A program made the translations under genes and the position numbers. From Roridomyces roridus (Eukaryota > Basidiomycota > Agaricomycetes > Agaricales > Mycenaceae), in the NCBI GenBank assembly GCA_029378245.1, contig JARKIF010000324.1, positions 1-28,956 of the forward strand: 28,956 nucleotides of DNA, in the 5' to 3' direction. Position 1 is the stretch's first letter, and every line of letters begins with the position of its first letter. The notes beneath the pieces are model-generated. The model worked only from the letters and a program-made list of their open reading frames with translations. It made no database searches and was not told the DNA's origin. Positions 10,580-20,489 of the stretch are shown here, piece after piece.

Positions 10580-10838
10580 AGCTACTCGTCCTCGTCAGTA
10601 ACAACAACGTTGAGCTCGAAAATTATCCGCGGACTGACCGATGTCTTGAGGATTCTAAAAAGAACCTGTAAAAGACACGGATTGAGACGAAACAGACAGG
10701 TTGCAAAGCCAGCAGCGTACACAGAGAAGGGAGGAAAGACGGAGGGTCGTCGTCAGCGACGTCGAGTTCCAAAAGTAGGCACGGACTCACCGATGTCTTG
10801 AGGATGAGTTGCGTGCTCTGCTTTGGCAACTAGTCAGC
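10464..10838 (-). repeat. Left arm of inverted duplication (eL13 leader and 5' end)
   Basis: Read on the minus strand, this segment matches 13262-13659 on the plus strand. It covers the eL13 leader, the TAGCTATGGG start context, exon 1, intron 1 and the first 30 bases of exon 2. The leader part (about 230 bp) differs at only a handful of positions by eye. The intron differs strongly (70 nt here, 96 nt in the other arm). Homology stops at CCGCA in exon 2. Confidence 0.9.
10580..10838 (-). promoter_or_regulatory. RPL13: eL13 leader with possible leader intron and two related units
   Basis: Upstream of the eL13 ATG, on the minus strand, is a possible leader intron: donor GTGAGTCC just after CAAGACATCG, acceptor TTTTACAG about 130 nt later. 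Two related units flank it (10746-10805 and 10582-10653). Both begin ATCCTCAAGACATCGGT, followed by AGTCCG one base later. The second unit has an open frame ending in TAG just two bases before the eL13 ATG. Whether this is only leader DNA or includes a small coding exon cannot be decided from sequence alone. Confidence 0.5.
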
Positions 10839-11274
10839 ATTTGTCAGCATCCCCACGCTTCCCGATCTGTTCATCACATCATATACCCATACGGTCGCAA
10901 GCTTCGGCACCGTGTGATAGCGACTTGCTCCCGACCGCCATGCCGCTTCTATTGCGCTTCTATCGTCGAACTCGTCGGATACTTGGCTCCCGTGATTCTA
11001 AGGCTGAGAACTCTGCTACCGCCGTGTTGCTTCCGACTGTCTGGCTGCACGGTGGCCCGACTTTCTGGGCGCTCGCTGTCCCGTCCCAACCGCGCTAAAC
11101 TACCCTGTCGCATCGGACCTTGCGTCAATGAAAATTCCTTTTGTCTATCACCACAATGTTCATTTTCCGAGGAGAAGCATCTCATCTTCTCACCCATGCC
11201 TCATTGCCATTTATACTTTAATGCACCCAGCAGCATATAAGCACTGAATCTGATCGATTTTCTCACTGTTCACC
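10839..11274 (+). promoter_or_regulatory. Upstream region of the MetE-like gene
   Basis: This 436-bp stretch between the left repeat arm and the MetE-like ATG should carry the promoter of that gene and the distal promoter of eL13. A CATATAAG sequence about 40 bp before the ATG (near 11233) is a TATA-like candidate. ORFs here show no recognisable protein similarity. Confidence 0.45.
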
Positions 11275-13107
11275 ATGTCTCTTCTCAAGCTGCGTCCCCC
11301 CCACCGTGTCGAACACGTCGGCTCTCTCGTCCGGACGCCAGAGCTCTTCGAGCAACGCAACTTGAAGCAGCAGGGCAAAGGCTCGCCAGAAGACCTCAAA
11401 GCTGCAGAAGACGCCGCAGTCAAGCATGTCGTCGAGATGCAGCGTGAGCTCGGTCTCGGAACCATCACTGACGGCGAAATGCGCAGGTATTGCTGTTGCC
11501 CGATATGCACTACAATTTTGCGTTAACGATTGCGTAGAGAAGTATACTTTGAAGGCGTATTCGATAACTTGGAGGGAATGACCTTTCTTCCGCATCGTGA
11601 GTAGCTTCTCCCGCGTCGAGTTATGTGATAGACTTGGTGCAGGCCCATTGTCCGAATTCAAGGTTTGCCTTTTTCTGTTGCACTTCCTATCCTGACCACT
11701 CTCCAGAGCTATCTGCCCCACGTCAAGATATTGTCCAGGATGGGTCTCACAGACTCCCCTTCATTTCACTGCTCGGTACGCGTTCCAGGACCATGCAGCA
11801 TGTTCATTAATTCATCATGCTCAGGGCAAGATTAAGCGAACGGTACCTTTTTACGTCGACCAGTTCAAGGCCCTCAAGAGCGTCGTCCCTGCCGAGGTGC
11901 CTCATGATTCATCCGCGTCGGATTGTTGATTACATCTTTGCTCAGGATGTTGGTCGAATCAAGGTCAATATGTGTCCCAGTACATGGATTCATCAACGCC
12001 ATGGCTCCGATATGACCTACGACCGCACTGTATACGCAACTGACGGTATGTTTCCGCCACATTTAATTCCGTGGTGCCCTCAGTGCATCACAGATGAGTA
12101 CTTTGACGATTTGGGAGTCGCTTATCGTGCGGAGATCAAGGAGCTATACGGCCTCGGATGTCGTAAGATTATCCAGTCTTTGCGCCACAAATCACTGACC
12201 TGCATTCCACAAGGAAACATCCAATTTGACGATCCAACATTCGCATTCTTCTGTAACGACGGCACGTAATCCCAACTCCCCTGAGATATTTCGACTTATA
12301 CGATGTTGCAGACATGATCAAGGACATGGAAGCGGCAGGCGTGGACCATGAAGCGTTGCTGGACACGTATATCCGGGCGATCAACCTGTGCACGATGGAC
12401 CGCCCACAAGATCTCAACATTGGTTTGCATATGTGCCGAGGCAATTTCACGGGCGGCATGCATTTCTCAGAAGTAAGAGTTCTGGATCCTTATACTTGCT
12501 TTAAACTGATCACGAAACAGGGAGGTTATGAACGCATTGCTGCGCGGGTGTTCAATAAATTGGACGTCGATACCCTCTATGTCCGAGCGTTTCGCCCTTC
12601 CTTGACCGATCGCCTGACCTTTGTGGACAGTTGGAGTACGACGACGAACGTTCAGGGGATTTTGCGCCCCTGAAATATCTTCCGCTAAACAAGGTAGCTG
12701 TCCTCGGGATCGTGACGACGAAGAAGTCCAAGGTGATTCCAACTGAAAATGTCCTTGGCGTCGAGCTAACCGGCCTCCAGCTCGAAGATGCAGCCACTCT
12801 TAAGGCCCGAATCCACGAAGCGGTGGACGTACTCGCAAACGGAGTCCCTGGTCGATCTAAAGAGGCGGCGCTAAACCAGTTAGTGGTTTTGCTTCGAAGT
12901 CTCGCTTGATTGACGACTTTGCACTAGACTATGCATTAGTCCCCAGTGCGGTTTCGCGTCTACTTGGCAAGGCAACCCTATCACAGAGGAGGTAAGTAGA
13001 CGCTATTACCCGCGCCGCGGAAAGCGTTCTAACAACGGCTCCTACTGCAGGAAGAGAAGGCGAAACTACGGCTATTGCAGGAAGTCGCAAAGGAAATTTG
13101 GCAGTAG
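11275..13107 (+). CDS. MetE-like (cobalamin-independent methionine synthase C-terminal fold) protein
   Basis: This belongs to the UROD/MetE-like family: zinc proteins with the barrel of the catalytic half of methionine synthase, without its N-terminal half. Fungal members are mostly uncharacterised; related bacterial enzymes transfer alkyl groups to thiols. The start MSLLKLRPPHRVEHVGSLVR contains the typical HVGSLVR. Later blocks: TDGEMRREVYFEGVFDNLEG, FYVDQFKALKSVV, NIQFDDPTFAFF. The expected zinc ligands are visible: H and C in LHMCRGNF, E in LYLEYDDERSG and C in PQCGF. About a dozen introns of roughly 45-60 nt are needed; the one at 12262-12311 appears to use a GC donor. The stop is TAG 13105-13107, for about 390 residues. 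The gene lies inside a pair of inverted eL13-derived repeats. Substrate unknown. Confidence 0.85.
12262..12311 (+). other. GC-AG intron in the MetE-like gene (50 nt)
   Basis: The intron starts G|GCACGT and ends GTTGCAG. Phase-1 joining gives FFCNDDMIKDMEAAGVDHEA, matching the family pattern. The nearby GT (GTAATC) would shift frame into an early stop. The donor hexamer is the same as in the TAF5 GC intron. Confidence 0.65.
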
Positions 13108-13743
13108 GACTGGGGAGTGACACTGTATTTCTAAATCAATGCGGCCAAGGATGTTACTTGTTCTATTCCACCTTTTCGAACCCTCGAAAGTATGGTTACT
13201 TTGTCTCCTAGTAGTCTGCGACATTCTCCAGGAAGTTATCACGGTGCTTAAGCGCTTTAAGTTACCAGTTGTCAAAGCAGAGCAAGCAACTCATCCTCAA
13301 GACATCGGTGAGTCCGTGCCTACTTTTTGGAACTCGACGTCGCTGACGACGACCCTCCGTCTTTCCTCCCTTCTCTGTGTACGCTGCTGGCTTTGCAACC
13401 TGTCTGTTTCGTCTCAATCCGTGTCTTTTACAGGTTTTTTAGAATCCTCAAGACATCGGTCAGTCCGCGGATAATTTTCGAGCTCAACGTTGCTGTTACT
13501 GACGAGGACGAGTAGCTATGGGTTTCGGCAAGGTTCTTGTTCATTTACTTGTTCTTCCCCGTTTCTAATCGTTTTTTTCTTCCCTTTCGCGCACCTCCTT
13601 CCCCTCGTCCTCCCCTTGTCTTCGTTAGAACAACGTCCTTCACGGAAACCACTTCCGCATATACGTACTGAATCTGCTCAGTCTTTTCTCAAGCTTCTGC
13701 GTCCAGGAGAACTGTATATTGTCTCTAAAAATGCCAGTGTCTA
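13108..13743. other. Intergenic region, 636 bp, holding the truncated eL13 copy
   Basis: Between the convergent stop codons of the MetE-like gene (13107) and the desaturase (13744). The first 154 bp should be the MetE-like 3' UTR, then comes the repeat arm (13262-13659), then 84 bp that should be the desaturase 3' UTR. No further gene seen. Confidence 0.6.
13262..13659 (+). pseudogene. Right arm of inverted duplication: truncated eL13 copy
   Basis: This plus-strand segment repeats the eL13 leader, exon 1 (ATG at 13518, MGFGK), an intron (13533-13628, 96 nt, GT-AG) and 30 bases of exon 2 (NNVLHGNHFR). Sequence similarity then ends abruptly at 13659, followed by unrelated DNA. The frame runs on as an unrelated tail of about 55 residues into the 3' end of the desaturase gene. 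In the 30 shared exon-2 bases there are two differences, both synonymous (CTC/CTT, CAT/CAC). It cannot make eL13; it is a partial copy or the remnant of a former paralogue. Confidence 0.85.
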
Positions 13744-15434
13744 TCATGCCTTTTTCTCCTCGTACAAGCCTAGTTTCTTGTCCACGGCCTCCTTTGCCTC
13801 CGCGCTTGCAACAGTGCCAATGAGCTGCACTTGGTCTGCGACATTCTTGAGGACACCCAAAACGTCCTGGTTGCCGCTAATCCATCCAAACTCGGCATAT
13901 ACGAGTCCCTGCTCGTTGGCAAACTCCTTGACGAGCAGACTCGCCGCCCTGAGGTTATGTCTAGGCAGACGCGGGAACAAGTGGTGTGTAACCTGCAGAT
14001 GCAACCCGCCGTGAATCCATGCGATATTATCGGGGCAGATCACGTCCGTCGTCGTGCGCAGCTGACGGTCTGCAAAGGACTCGGTCGGGCCCAGGTCTTC
14101 TGTCGACATGGAAAAGTGTGACAGGACGATTTGTATATGCACCGGCGCGGCCGCGACGTGACTGACGATCAGGTACAGGAGAGCGTTGCGCCAGGAGCCT
14201 GTACCGGCCATGACACATCCAAACCAGTACCAGAAGAAGGCAATACCGGCGATCTCAAGGCCCCAAGCCCAAAAGGCACCGCGAGTGCGCTTGGTGTCAA
14301 ACGCCCAACGGACGAGGAAGGGGTAGGAGTTGGCGTAGAGGTTGAAGCGAGCGAGAAGGAGGACGAGGTAGAAGATCCGATGCTGGAGCTGCACGAAAAA
14401 GTGGGCAAAGCGATCGAAATGTAGGGTGCGTTTGTAGTAGGTCGACCACAGAGAGTCGAAGAAGGCCGGCGTGATGGCAATGAAAGGTAGGTGCTCAATG
14501 TCGGGGTCACTATTCCAAGTTAGCACGCGGAAAATGCGACATGCAGGATGATACACACTGGACAGGGTGATTGGGGACGACTATGTAGAGTCAGTAAAGT
14601 AATCAAGACGAGATGTAGGACGCACGGTGGTGAATGTTGTGATTCTGTCAAAAGTGCTCAGAGAATGTCGGAACAGAATAGTAATGGACTACTCACAGCG
14701 ACCCACCAGCCGATGCTGAGGCCACCAATCCAATCCGCTATAAGGATGCCGAGGAGACGGTCAATGGCCCAATTGTGAGTGACACTGAGATGCCCCAGGT
14801 CGTGGGCGGTAAAGGTGAGCTGCTGCCAGAAGAGACCGAGGAAGATGGCGCTCGTAATAAACCAGGAATGGGTATACGCGTAGGCTGAGATCGACGCGAG
14901 CAGCACATAACGGAGGATTTCAGGGCCATAGCCCGCGAGGTAACGCGTCTGATAAAGACCAGCGTCGCGTACGCGCTTGTGGAGGACTTTATACGCTGCA
15001 GAATGACGGTTTTGGTCGTCGAAAGACAGGGCAGTGGGTTGCGGCTCGAGGGTCTCGCGTGTCGGCCCGCTGTCGGTATCGTCGCCCTTCTTGACGAGTA
15101 AAATTTGTGTACCGCTGCGGACAGCGGTGGCCTCGTTACGCCACTTGTCGCTGCTGGTTCGGACCCAGCCAGACATGACTGGTGGAACCAATGGCCGCCA
15201 TGGGAGCTCTACGGTGCCTACCTTGTAACGCCGGACGAGATCCAAGACGTGGTCAGGGTGGTATGAGTCGATTTCGTCGGACGCATCTCTGCCAACGAAG
15301 TGGAGGATAGACAGCGCGCCCCCTGGGTGCTGGTCGAGCCATTTTGGGGGGATATGGAGCAGGGAGTCGTGGTAGACCACGTAGTGCTTCCCAGCGAGAA
15401 TGCCCGCTGCGACGGCCTCTCGAGAGACTGACAT
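13744..15434 (-). CDS. Delta-8 sphingolipid (fatty-acid) desaturase with N-terminal cytochrome b5
   Basis: This is a front-end desaturase of the ER membrane that introduces the 8-double bond into the long-chain base of fungal glucosylceramides. The ATG at 15434 gives MSVSREAVAAGILAGKHYVV. The b5 domain shows the haem motif WLDQHPGGALSIL and a second histidine in DSYHPDHVL. Three histidine boxes follow membrane segments: HDLGH in LTFTAHDLGHLSVTHNWAID, NHNIHH split off in a small exon after WWVA, and the b5-fusion-type third box QVTHHLFPRLPRHNLR. Three introns are needed, all GT-AG. The stop is TGA 13744-13746, for about 520 residues. An in-frame ATG at 15485 would add 17 residues; I prefer the internal one because the family starts near there. 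The delta-8 specificity is inferred from family resemblance, mainly the third box. Confidence 0.9.
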
Positions 15435-15634
15435 GGGGGTAGAGACCAGACAGTTAACGCGCATAAATAAATTGATATTCAACACATCTCTGGAATATTA
15501 TTTTGCCTGTCCTGCGACTGCTCTTGGCAGCACACAGGGCGACCCCTGGGGAAACGTTGGGGGAACTAGCCCGGGTCACGGTTTTCAAATTCGTGTGCTG
15601 ACCAATCTCGTATCTCCCATCCACAACCACATTC
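15435..15634. promoter_or_regulatory. Divergent desaturase/PAL1 promoter region, 200 bp
   Basis: A 200-bp interval between divergent start codons. It should contain both promoters and leaders. I see no clear known transcription-factor site. Confidence 0.5.
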
Positions 15635-16967
15635 ATGGCGACGACAACGACCGCCATTTCACGGGCACGCCAATCCGAGGGCGACAATCCCTTTGCCGAT
15701 GACAAGGGTTCGCCACCTGTGCCCCCCAAGAAGCACCGCCAGCCTCCAAGCCCAGCCAAGGACATTGTCGAGCAAGTGCGCGACACCGTCGTTGTCCGTG
15801 GTGCTGCATCGAACAAGATGGCCCGAAGCCAGACGTCCGTCTACATCTCCCAGTGCCCACAAATCCCGTCTCATTTAGCCCCAGGACTGCGCATAATAGC
15901 TCGCCCCGCACGGCTCCACCCATGAGCCCCCGATCAGTGTCGCAAGATTCAGTACCCGTTGACAAGGTCAAGAAAAGCAAGAAGGGCGGTAATTCCAAGC
16001 ATGCAGACGTGATAGACCGCCTGGACTACACTGGCGTCGGACCTAGTAAGTCTGCCTCGCGTCGTCCACACCGTCTCCATAATAATTGGCTTTAGTGTTC
16101 CACCATGACGGGCCTTTCGACGCATGTGCACCGAGTCGGAACAAGCAGAAGAATCGAGCACCGATGATGGCGTGGGGCGCTCAGCCTGAAAGTCCCAAAC
16201 AGTACAACGACAATCCTTATCCTTCCCCCAACGCCTACTCGGCCTTTTCACCTACAGCCACAGACTATGAGCCTCCAAAGAAGAAGGTCGACGCGATTGC
16301 AGAGGCATGGGGCATCCACGAGCCTGAGCCGTATGAGGAGTTTTTCGCAGGCGGCGGAGGTGGCACAACCGGCAACACCCCCGCTAGCTCCATCTACAAC
16401 GGCAAAGAGTCCACCCGCAAACAACCCTCGTCCGGCGAACGGCCGCGTGCGCATGCACGCCGCTCGCAACTCCCGCCACCCATGCCCATTTTCGTTCCGG
16501 ATGGCGTTATCGACAACCCTGGGCTGCCTGACAGTCCTGGGTCCCCCGATGGTCCCAAGCGGAACAAGTCCATCATGCATCGCATCCGCAAGATGCGTGA
16601 TGCACCCAACGTTCCTGTCACCGAGGACGAGGCTGGAAATGATGCAGTCAATGGCGATCGCCCTGGCCATCGGTCCCAAAATTCTTTCTTGGGTCGACTT
16701 GCGGGCAATGGCCGCGCTGCCAACACGACCAACAATATGTCCCCCACCTCCGAGACCTCCGAGTCGTACGTCTTCATCGAGCCGAAGACCAACCCCAAGG
16801 ACCTTCCACCGACACCGTCTAGCCCGCCGGCGATCAGCCCGCGCGAAGCCAACTATCGCGACTACTTTGACGAGGCAGAAGGGTCTCCTGCGAGTCCCGG
16901 CGGTGGCTTGGGCAGAAAGACGAGTCTCATGAAGAAAGTGGGGAGAGTTGTGCGGGGGACGCGATGA
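15635..16967 (+). CDS. PAL1: Pal1 family cell-morphology protein
   Basis: Pal1 proteins localise to growth sites and endocytic patches and help maintain cylindrical shape in fission yeast; the yeast relatives act in early endocytosis. The ATG at 15635 gives MATTTTAISRARQSEGDNPF, containing an NPF tripeptide as expected of an EH-domain ligand, followed by a proline-rich stretch. The Pal1 signature is split by an intron: HADVIDRLDYTGVGP joins MFHHDGPFDACAPSRNKQK. The rest is Ser/Pro-rich and disordered, ending with a basic segment KTSLMKKVGRVVRGTR. The second intron begins GTAAGT at about 16047. The first is uncertain; the best fit is about 15835-15884 (50 nt) but other acceptors also restore the frame. 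About 390 residues in all. Confidence 0.9.
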
Positions 16968-17191
16968 GGGCGGCCCTGCCCCATGTAATATGCCAATTCC
17001 CCTTTCTCTCTTCTTTTCGTTACCTTCCAATCCAATCCCACTCTGGTGTAGCTTACGCCTTGTATATCCCTGGACCCTATTCCCTTTAACTGATTGTATT
17101 CTTTATCTACTCCAAATTTACCCCGCCGGAGGATACATTTACCTTACAAACCCGAACCCAAGTGTAGTTTTCTTTGTTAATCGAACATTAT
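16968..17191. other. 3' intergenic region between convergent PAL1 and HIS7
   Basis: A pyrimidine-rich 224-bp interval between two stop codons. It should contain both 3' UTRs; nothing else seen. Confidence 0.5.
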
Positions 17192-18848
17192 TCACCGAGC
17201 ATTGATATTTGCTATCCGCAAGGCTTCCTTGACCTCGCTGATGCCCACCTCTTCGCGGTGGAAGATGCCAGCTGCAAGGGCCGCCTCGACATCTGCCTCT
17301 GCGAACGCCTGAACAAAATGCGCTGATTTGCCGGCACCGCTGCTAGCGACGACAGGAATTCGCACACTGCATTTGACGAGTTTGAGCAGGTCGAGGTCAA
17401 AGCCGAGGCCTGTTCCGTCCCGGTCAATGCTGTTGAGAAGGATCTCTCCAGCACCGAGAGCTTCCACTCCTTGAGCCAGTTGCACAACAGAGAGGGGTCG
17501 GTTTTCACGACCACCCGAGACAGTGCATTGGTACCACCAACCAGTGCCGTCTGCAGCACGGATAATCTCGTCTGCGTACGGCCCCGCGTAGTCTGCATCG
17601 ACCATGGCGCGTCTGGGGTCGATCGAGACCACTACTGCTTGTCGCCCATATGCATGTGCAATGGTTTCGATGGCACTCGTCCCATCAGGCGTGCCTCCGC
17701 TCGCACGGAGTCGCTCGACGGCGTAGACCGCTTCTGAGCCGATGCTGACCTTGTCTGCCCCAGCGCGGAAGTAGGCGGAGGCAACCTCGAGGGCACTTCG
17801 GGGTGTGCCATCAGGGTCGACTGTGTCTTTGATTCCGCCTCCAATCGTCAGAGGTACAAAGATTCGCTCTGCGGCCGCGCGTACCACGGCAAGCATGGGC
17901 TGGTCCTGCAATGGCGAGTGACGGAAGGACGTGATGTTGAGCAGGCACAGTTCGTCGGCTCCCGCTGCATAATAACGTTCGGCGAGCGCCATGGGCTTGC
18001 CCAGGTTTCGCACAGCGCCAGCAGTGGTGACTGTTGCCGATGGATCCTTCTCGCGCACGTCGTACTGGTCACCCTTGGTGACGACCAGGTCGCCTGCGTC
18101 GTTGGCTCGTACGTCCATGCACGCAATGATGCGCTTCGTGAGGCCATCTTTCGACCTGAGTGTGCGCCGGACGTGTGGTACAGTGGAAGCGGGGGTATTG
18201 GCGGAGCGTAGCCAGTTATCTAGGAACGCGAGGCCTGCTGCTCCTGATTTCTCGGGATGGAACTGGGTCGCGAATACGTTGCCCTTGCTGATGGCCGATA
18301 CGAAGAGCTCCTGGCCGTACTGTGTCGTGGCATAGACCCACTCGGTGGCCTCGGGGTACTTTTCCGGGTTGTATTTAGCGCAGTAAGAGTGAACAAAGTA
18401 ATAGAACGCTGGTGGACTCGAGTCGAAGAGCTCGGCGGCATTCCAGCCAATGTGAGGGACTGCCTTGTCATGATCTGAGAAACGCTCGATGCGACAGGGA
18501 ACGACGCCAAGGCCGGCGCAAGGAGACTCTTCGGAGGATTGAAAGAGGACCTGCATGCCAATGCATATTCCAAAGTAGGGTTTCCCCGAGCGAATATATT
18601 CACGCAAAGGTTCCAGTAGGCCGCGACGGGCCAGGTGTTGAATCGCAGACTCGAATGCACCGACCCCAGGGAAGATGAGACTCTGCAGATATTTTCATTG
18701 CTGGGAGCGTGAGGAAAGAGGGGCGACTGACTGTCGCCTCGGCAAAGTCCGCAGGGGTTTCGATCCAGCGAAATGTGTGGCCTAGTTGGCGCACAGAGTT
18801 GGCGAGACTGGTTACGTTGCCAGCGCCATAGTCGAGGAGGTAGAGCAT
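17192..18848 (-). CDS. HIS7: Imidazole glycerol phosphate synthase, fused glutamine amidotransferase and cyclase (HIS7)
   Basis: This bifunctional histidine-pathway enzyme takes ammonia from glutamine (HisH half) and uses it to form imidazole glycerol phosphate and AICAR (HisF half). The ATG at 18848 gives MLYLLDYGAGNVTSLANSV. HisH features: the oxyanion segment FPGVGAFESA, the catalytic cysteine in FGICIGMQVLF, and the H/E pair in FATQFHPEKSG. The HisF barrel begins RIIACMDVRANDAGDLVVTK, with the catalytic aspartate in ACMDVR; further blocks are FVPLTIGGGI, VVSIDPRRAM, EILLNSIDRDGTG and IPVVASSGAGK. One intron at 18683-18731 (49 nt) joins ATVSR-side exon 1 to SLIFPGVGA. The spliced protein is 535 residues, close to yeast His7. 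It is divergent from SER33 with 121 bp between the ATGs. Confidence 0.96.
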
Positions 18849-18969
18849 ATGGAAGAGACGCGTGAGTATCGCGTCAAAGTCGCGTTATTAGCGAAATGAC
18901 TCGGTTATCCCAAAGTTGGAGCTTTCAGCTATTTACAAAGATGCCTTGTCCTCGTTGCCTCCTGCCACC
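18849..18969. promoter_or_regulatory. Bidirectional HIS7/SER33 promoter with Gcn4-type site
   Basis: The 121 bp between the divergent histidine and serine biosynthesis genes contain TGACTC at 18897-18902, the core of the Gcn4/CPC1 site used in general amino-acid control. A single site could serve both genes. Binding is inferred from the motif and the pathway context only. Confidence 0.6.
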
Positions 18970-20377
18970 ATGTCCAGCCCAATCGCGATCCCCCAAACCT
19001 CCAAGAGTCATTTCGTGGCCGCCTCTGCGTCGCCTCCGGCTTTCACCTCGCCAAACTCGAAGAACAAGGTGCTGCATCCCGTCGAAACCGTTCATCTCCG
19101 TCTGCTGCTGCTCGAGAACATCAGCCAGGAGGCAGTCGTTGCTTTCCGGGCGCAGGGGTTCCATGTAGATCACCACACAAAAGCCATGTCCGAGGACGAG
19201 CTCGTCGCGACCCTGCCTTCGTACCACGCCGTCGGTATCCGTAGCAAAACCAAAATCACTGCTCGCGTCATAAAAGCGGCGACCAAGGTCAGTTTACTGC
19301 TCAGCACCTTTCAGCGGTTGCTGAGCGTACATACAGTTGCTGGTCATTGGTTGCTTCTGCATCGGGACGAATCAAGTCGACCTCCCTGCCGCCGCACAGG
19401 CTGGTATCCCCGTCTTCAATTCCCCCTTTTCCAACTCTCGCTCCGTTGCAGAGCTCGTCATGGGCGAACTAGTCGCCCTTTCGCGCCAGCTTTTTGAGCG
19501 CGCATACGAGCTGCGGACTGGTATCTGGAACAAGCAATCCAAGGGCTGCTGGGAGGTCCGTGGAAAGACTCTAGGCATTGTCGGCTATGGCCACATTGGC
19601 TCCCAGCTGTCTGTCCTGGCCGAAGCCTTTGGCATTCGCGTCATTTTCTACGATGTGCTCAACATCATGGCTCTCGGTTCTGCGCGTCAGGTCGAGTCTC
19701 TCGACGTATTGCTTGCAGAGGCAGATTTCGTAACTCTGCACGTTCCCGAACTCCCAGAAACAATCAACATGATTTCCACACCACAACTCTCGGTCATGAA
19801 AAAGGGCGCGTATCTAATCAACAACTCGCGCGGCAAGGTGGTGGATATTCCCGCCCTCATCCAATCTCTACAGTCCAAGCATCTCGCCGGTGCATGTATC
19901 GATGTCTTCCCGTCAGAGCCCGGTGCCAACGGCGCCCCCTTTGACGACCAACTCAATCCTTGGGCCAGCACGTTGCGTGCACTCCCCAACGTCATCCTCA
20001 CTCCTCACATCGGCGGCTCCACGGAGGAAGCCCAGCGCTTAATCGGAGAGGAGGTAGCACAAGCTCTGACGCGTTATCTCGACTATGGCTCGACTGTCGG
20101 TGCGGTAAATTTCCCCGAGGTCGACCTACGCGCCATGATGCAGGACCAAAGCGATCATATCCGTGTCTGCCATGTGCACAAAAACCAGCCTGGTGTGCTC
20201 AGGCAGGTCAACGAGGCGCTCTCGCCATACAACGTCGAGAAGCAGTACTCTGACTCCAAGGGCGATGTCGCGTATCTCATGGCAGATATCGCCGACGTCA
20301 GCGTCGAGGAAATCAGTAAACTCCGGGAGATTATCAGCAACACGAGTGCCAACATTCTCACCCGTTTCCTGGCTTGA
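18970..20377 (+). CDS. SER33: D-3-phosphoglycerate dehydrogenase (SER3/SER33 type)
   Basis: This catalyses the first step of serine synthesis, NAD-dependent oxidation of 3-phosphoglycerate. The ATG at 18970 has a strong context (CCACCATGT) and gives MSSPIAIPQTSKSH. Substrate-domain blocks: VETVHLRLLLLENISQEAV and YHAVGIRSKTKIT. One intron at 19288-19336 joins AATK to LLVIGCFCIGTNQVDL. The Rossmann motif is LGIVGYGHIGSQ. The conserved arginine is in LINNSRGKVVD, the acidic partner in CIDVFPSEP and the catalytic histidine in TPHIGGSTEEAQ. A C-terminal ACT domain (IRVCHVHKNQPGVLRQVNEA) suggests serine feedback control. It is 452 residues, as expected for fungal enzymes of this type. It converges with RAD51 112 bp away. 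Confidence 0.96.
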
Positions 20378-20489
20378 AAAGAAGTGCCCCCAAAATACCG
20401 GAATGGACGGTCCCTAGACAACATGTGTATATGTTACATTGCGTACAAGTCAGGCGTAATTTACAACTTCCAGGATCACAATAGCTCTT

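Noticed and set aside
10623..10829. Apparent 68-codon minus-strand ORF beginning 'MPKQSTQ' upstream of eL13
   Set aside because: The first codon is TTG, not ATG, and an in-frame TAG precedes it. Kept only as part of the leader-unit observation.
10809..11240. Plus-strand ORF of 143 codons upstream of the MetE-like gene
   Set aside because: No family resemblance, overlaps another open frame, and lies in the promoter region.
13160..13190. TTTTCGAACCC resembling a tRNA T-loop
   Set aside because: No matching T stem, anticodon arm or acceptor stem around it.
10464..13659. A transposon with terminal inverted repeats carrying the MetE-like gene
   Set aside because: The arms are recognisable eL13 gene sequence, there is no transposase, and no target-site duplication was found at the outer ends.
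15853..16095. Separate small ORF before the Pal1 core
   Set aside because: Its frame is the middle exon of Pal1, joined to the first exon by a short intron and to the core by the intron at about 16047.
17471..18335. Plus-strand ORFs opposite HIS7
   Set aside because: Shadows of the strongly conserved HIS7 frame.
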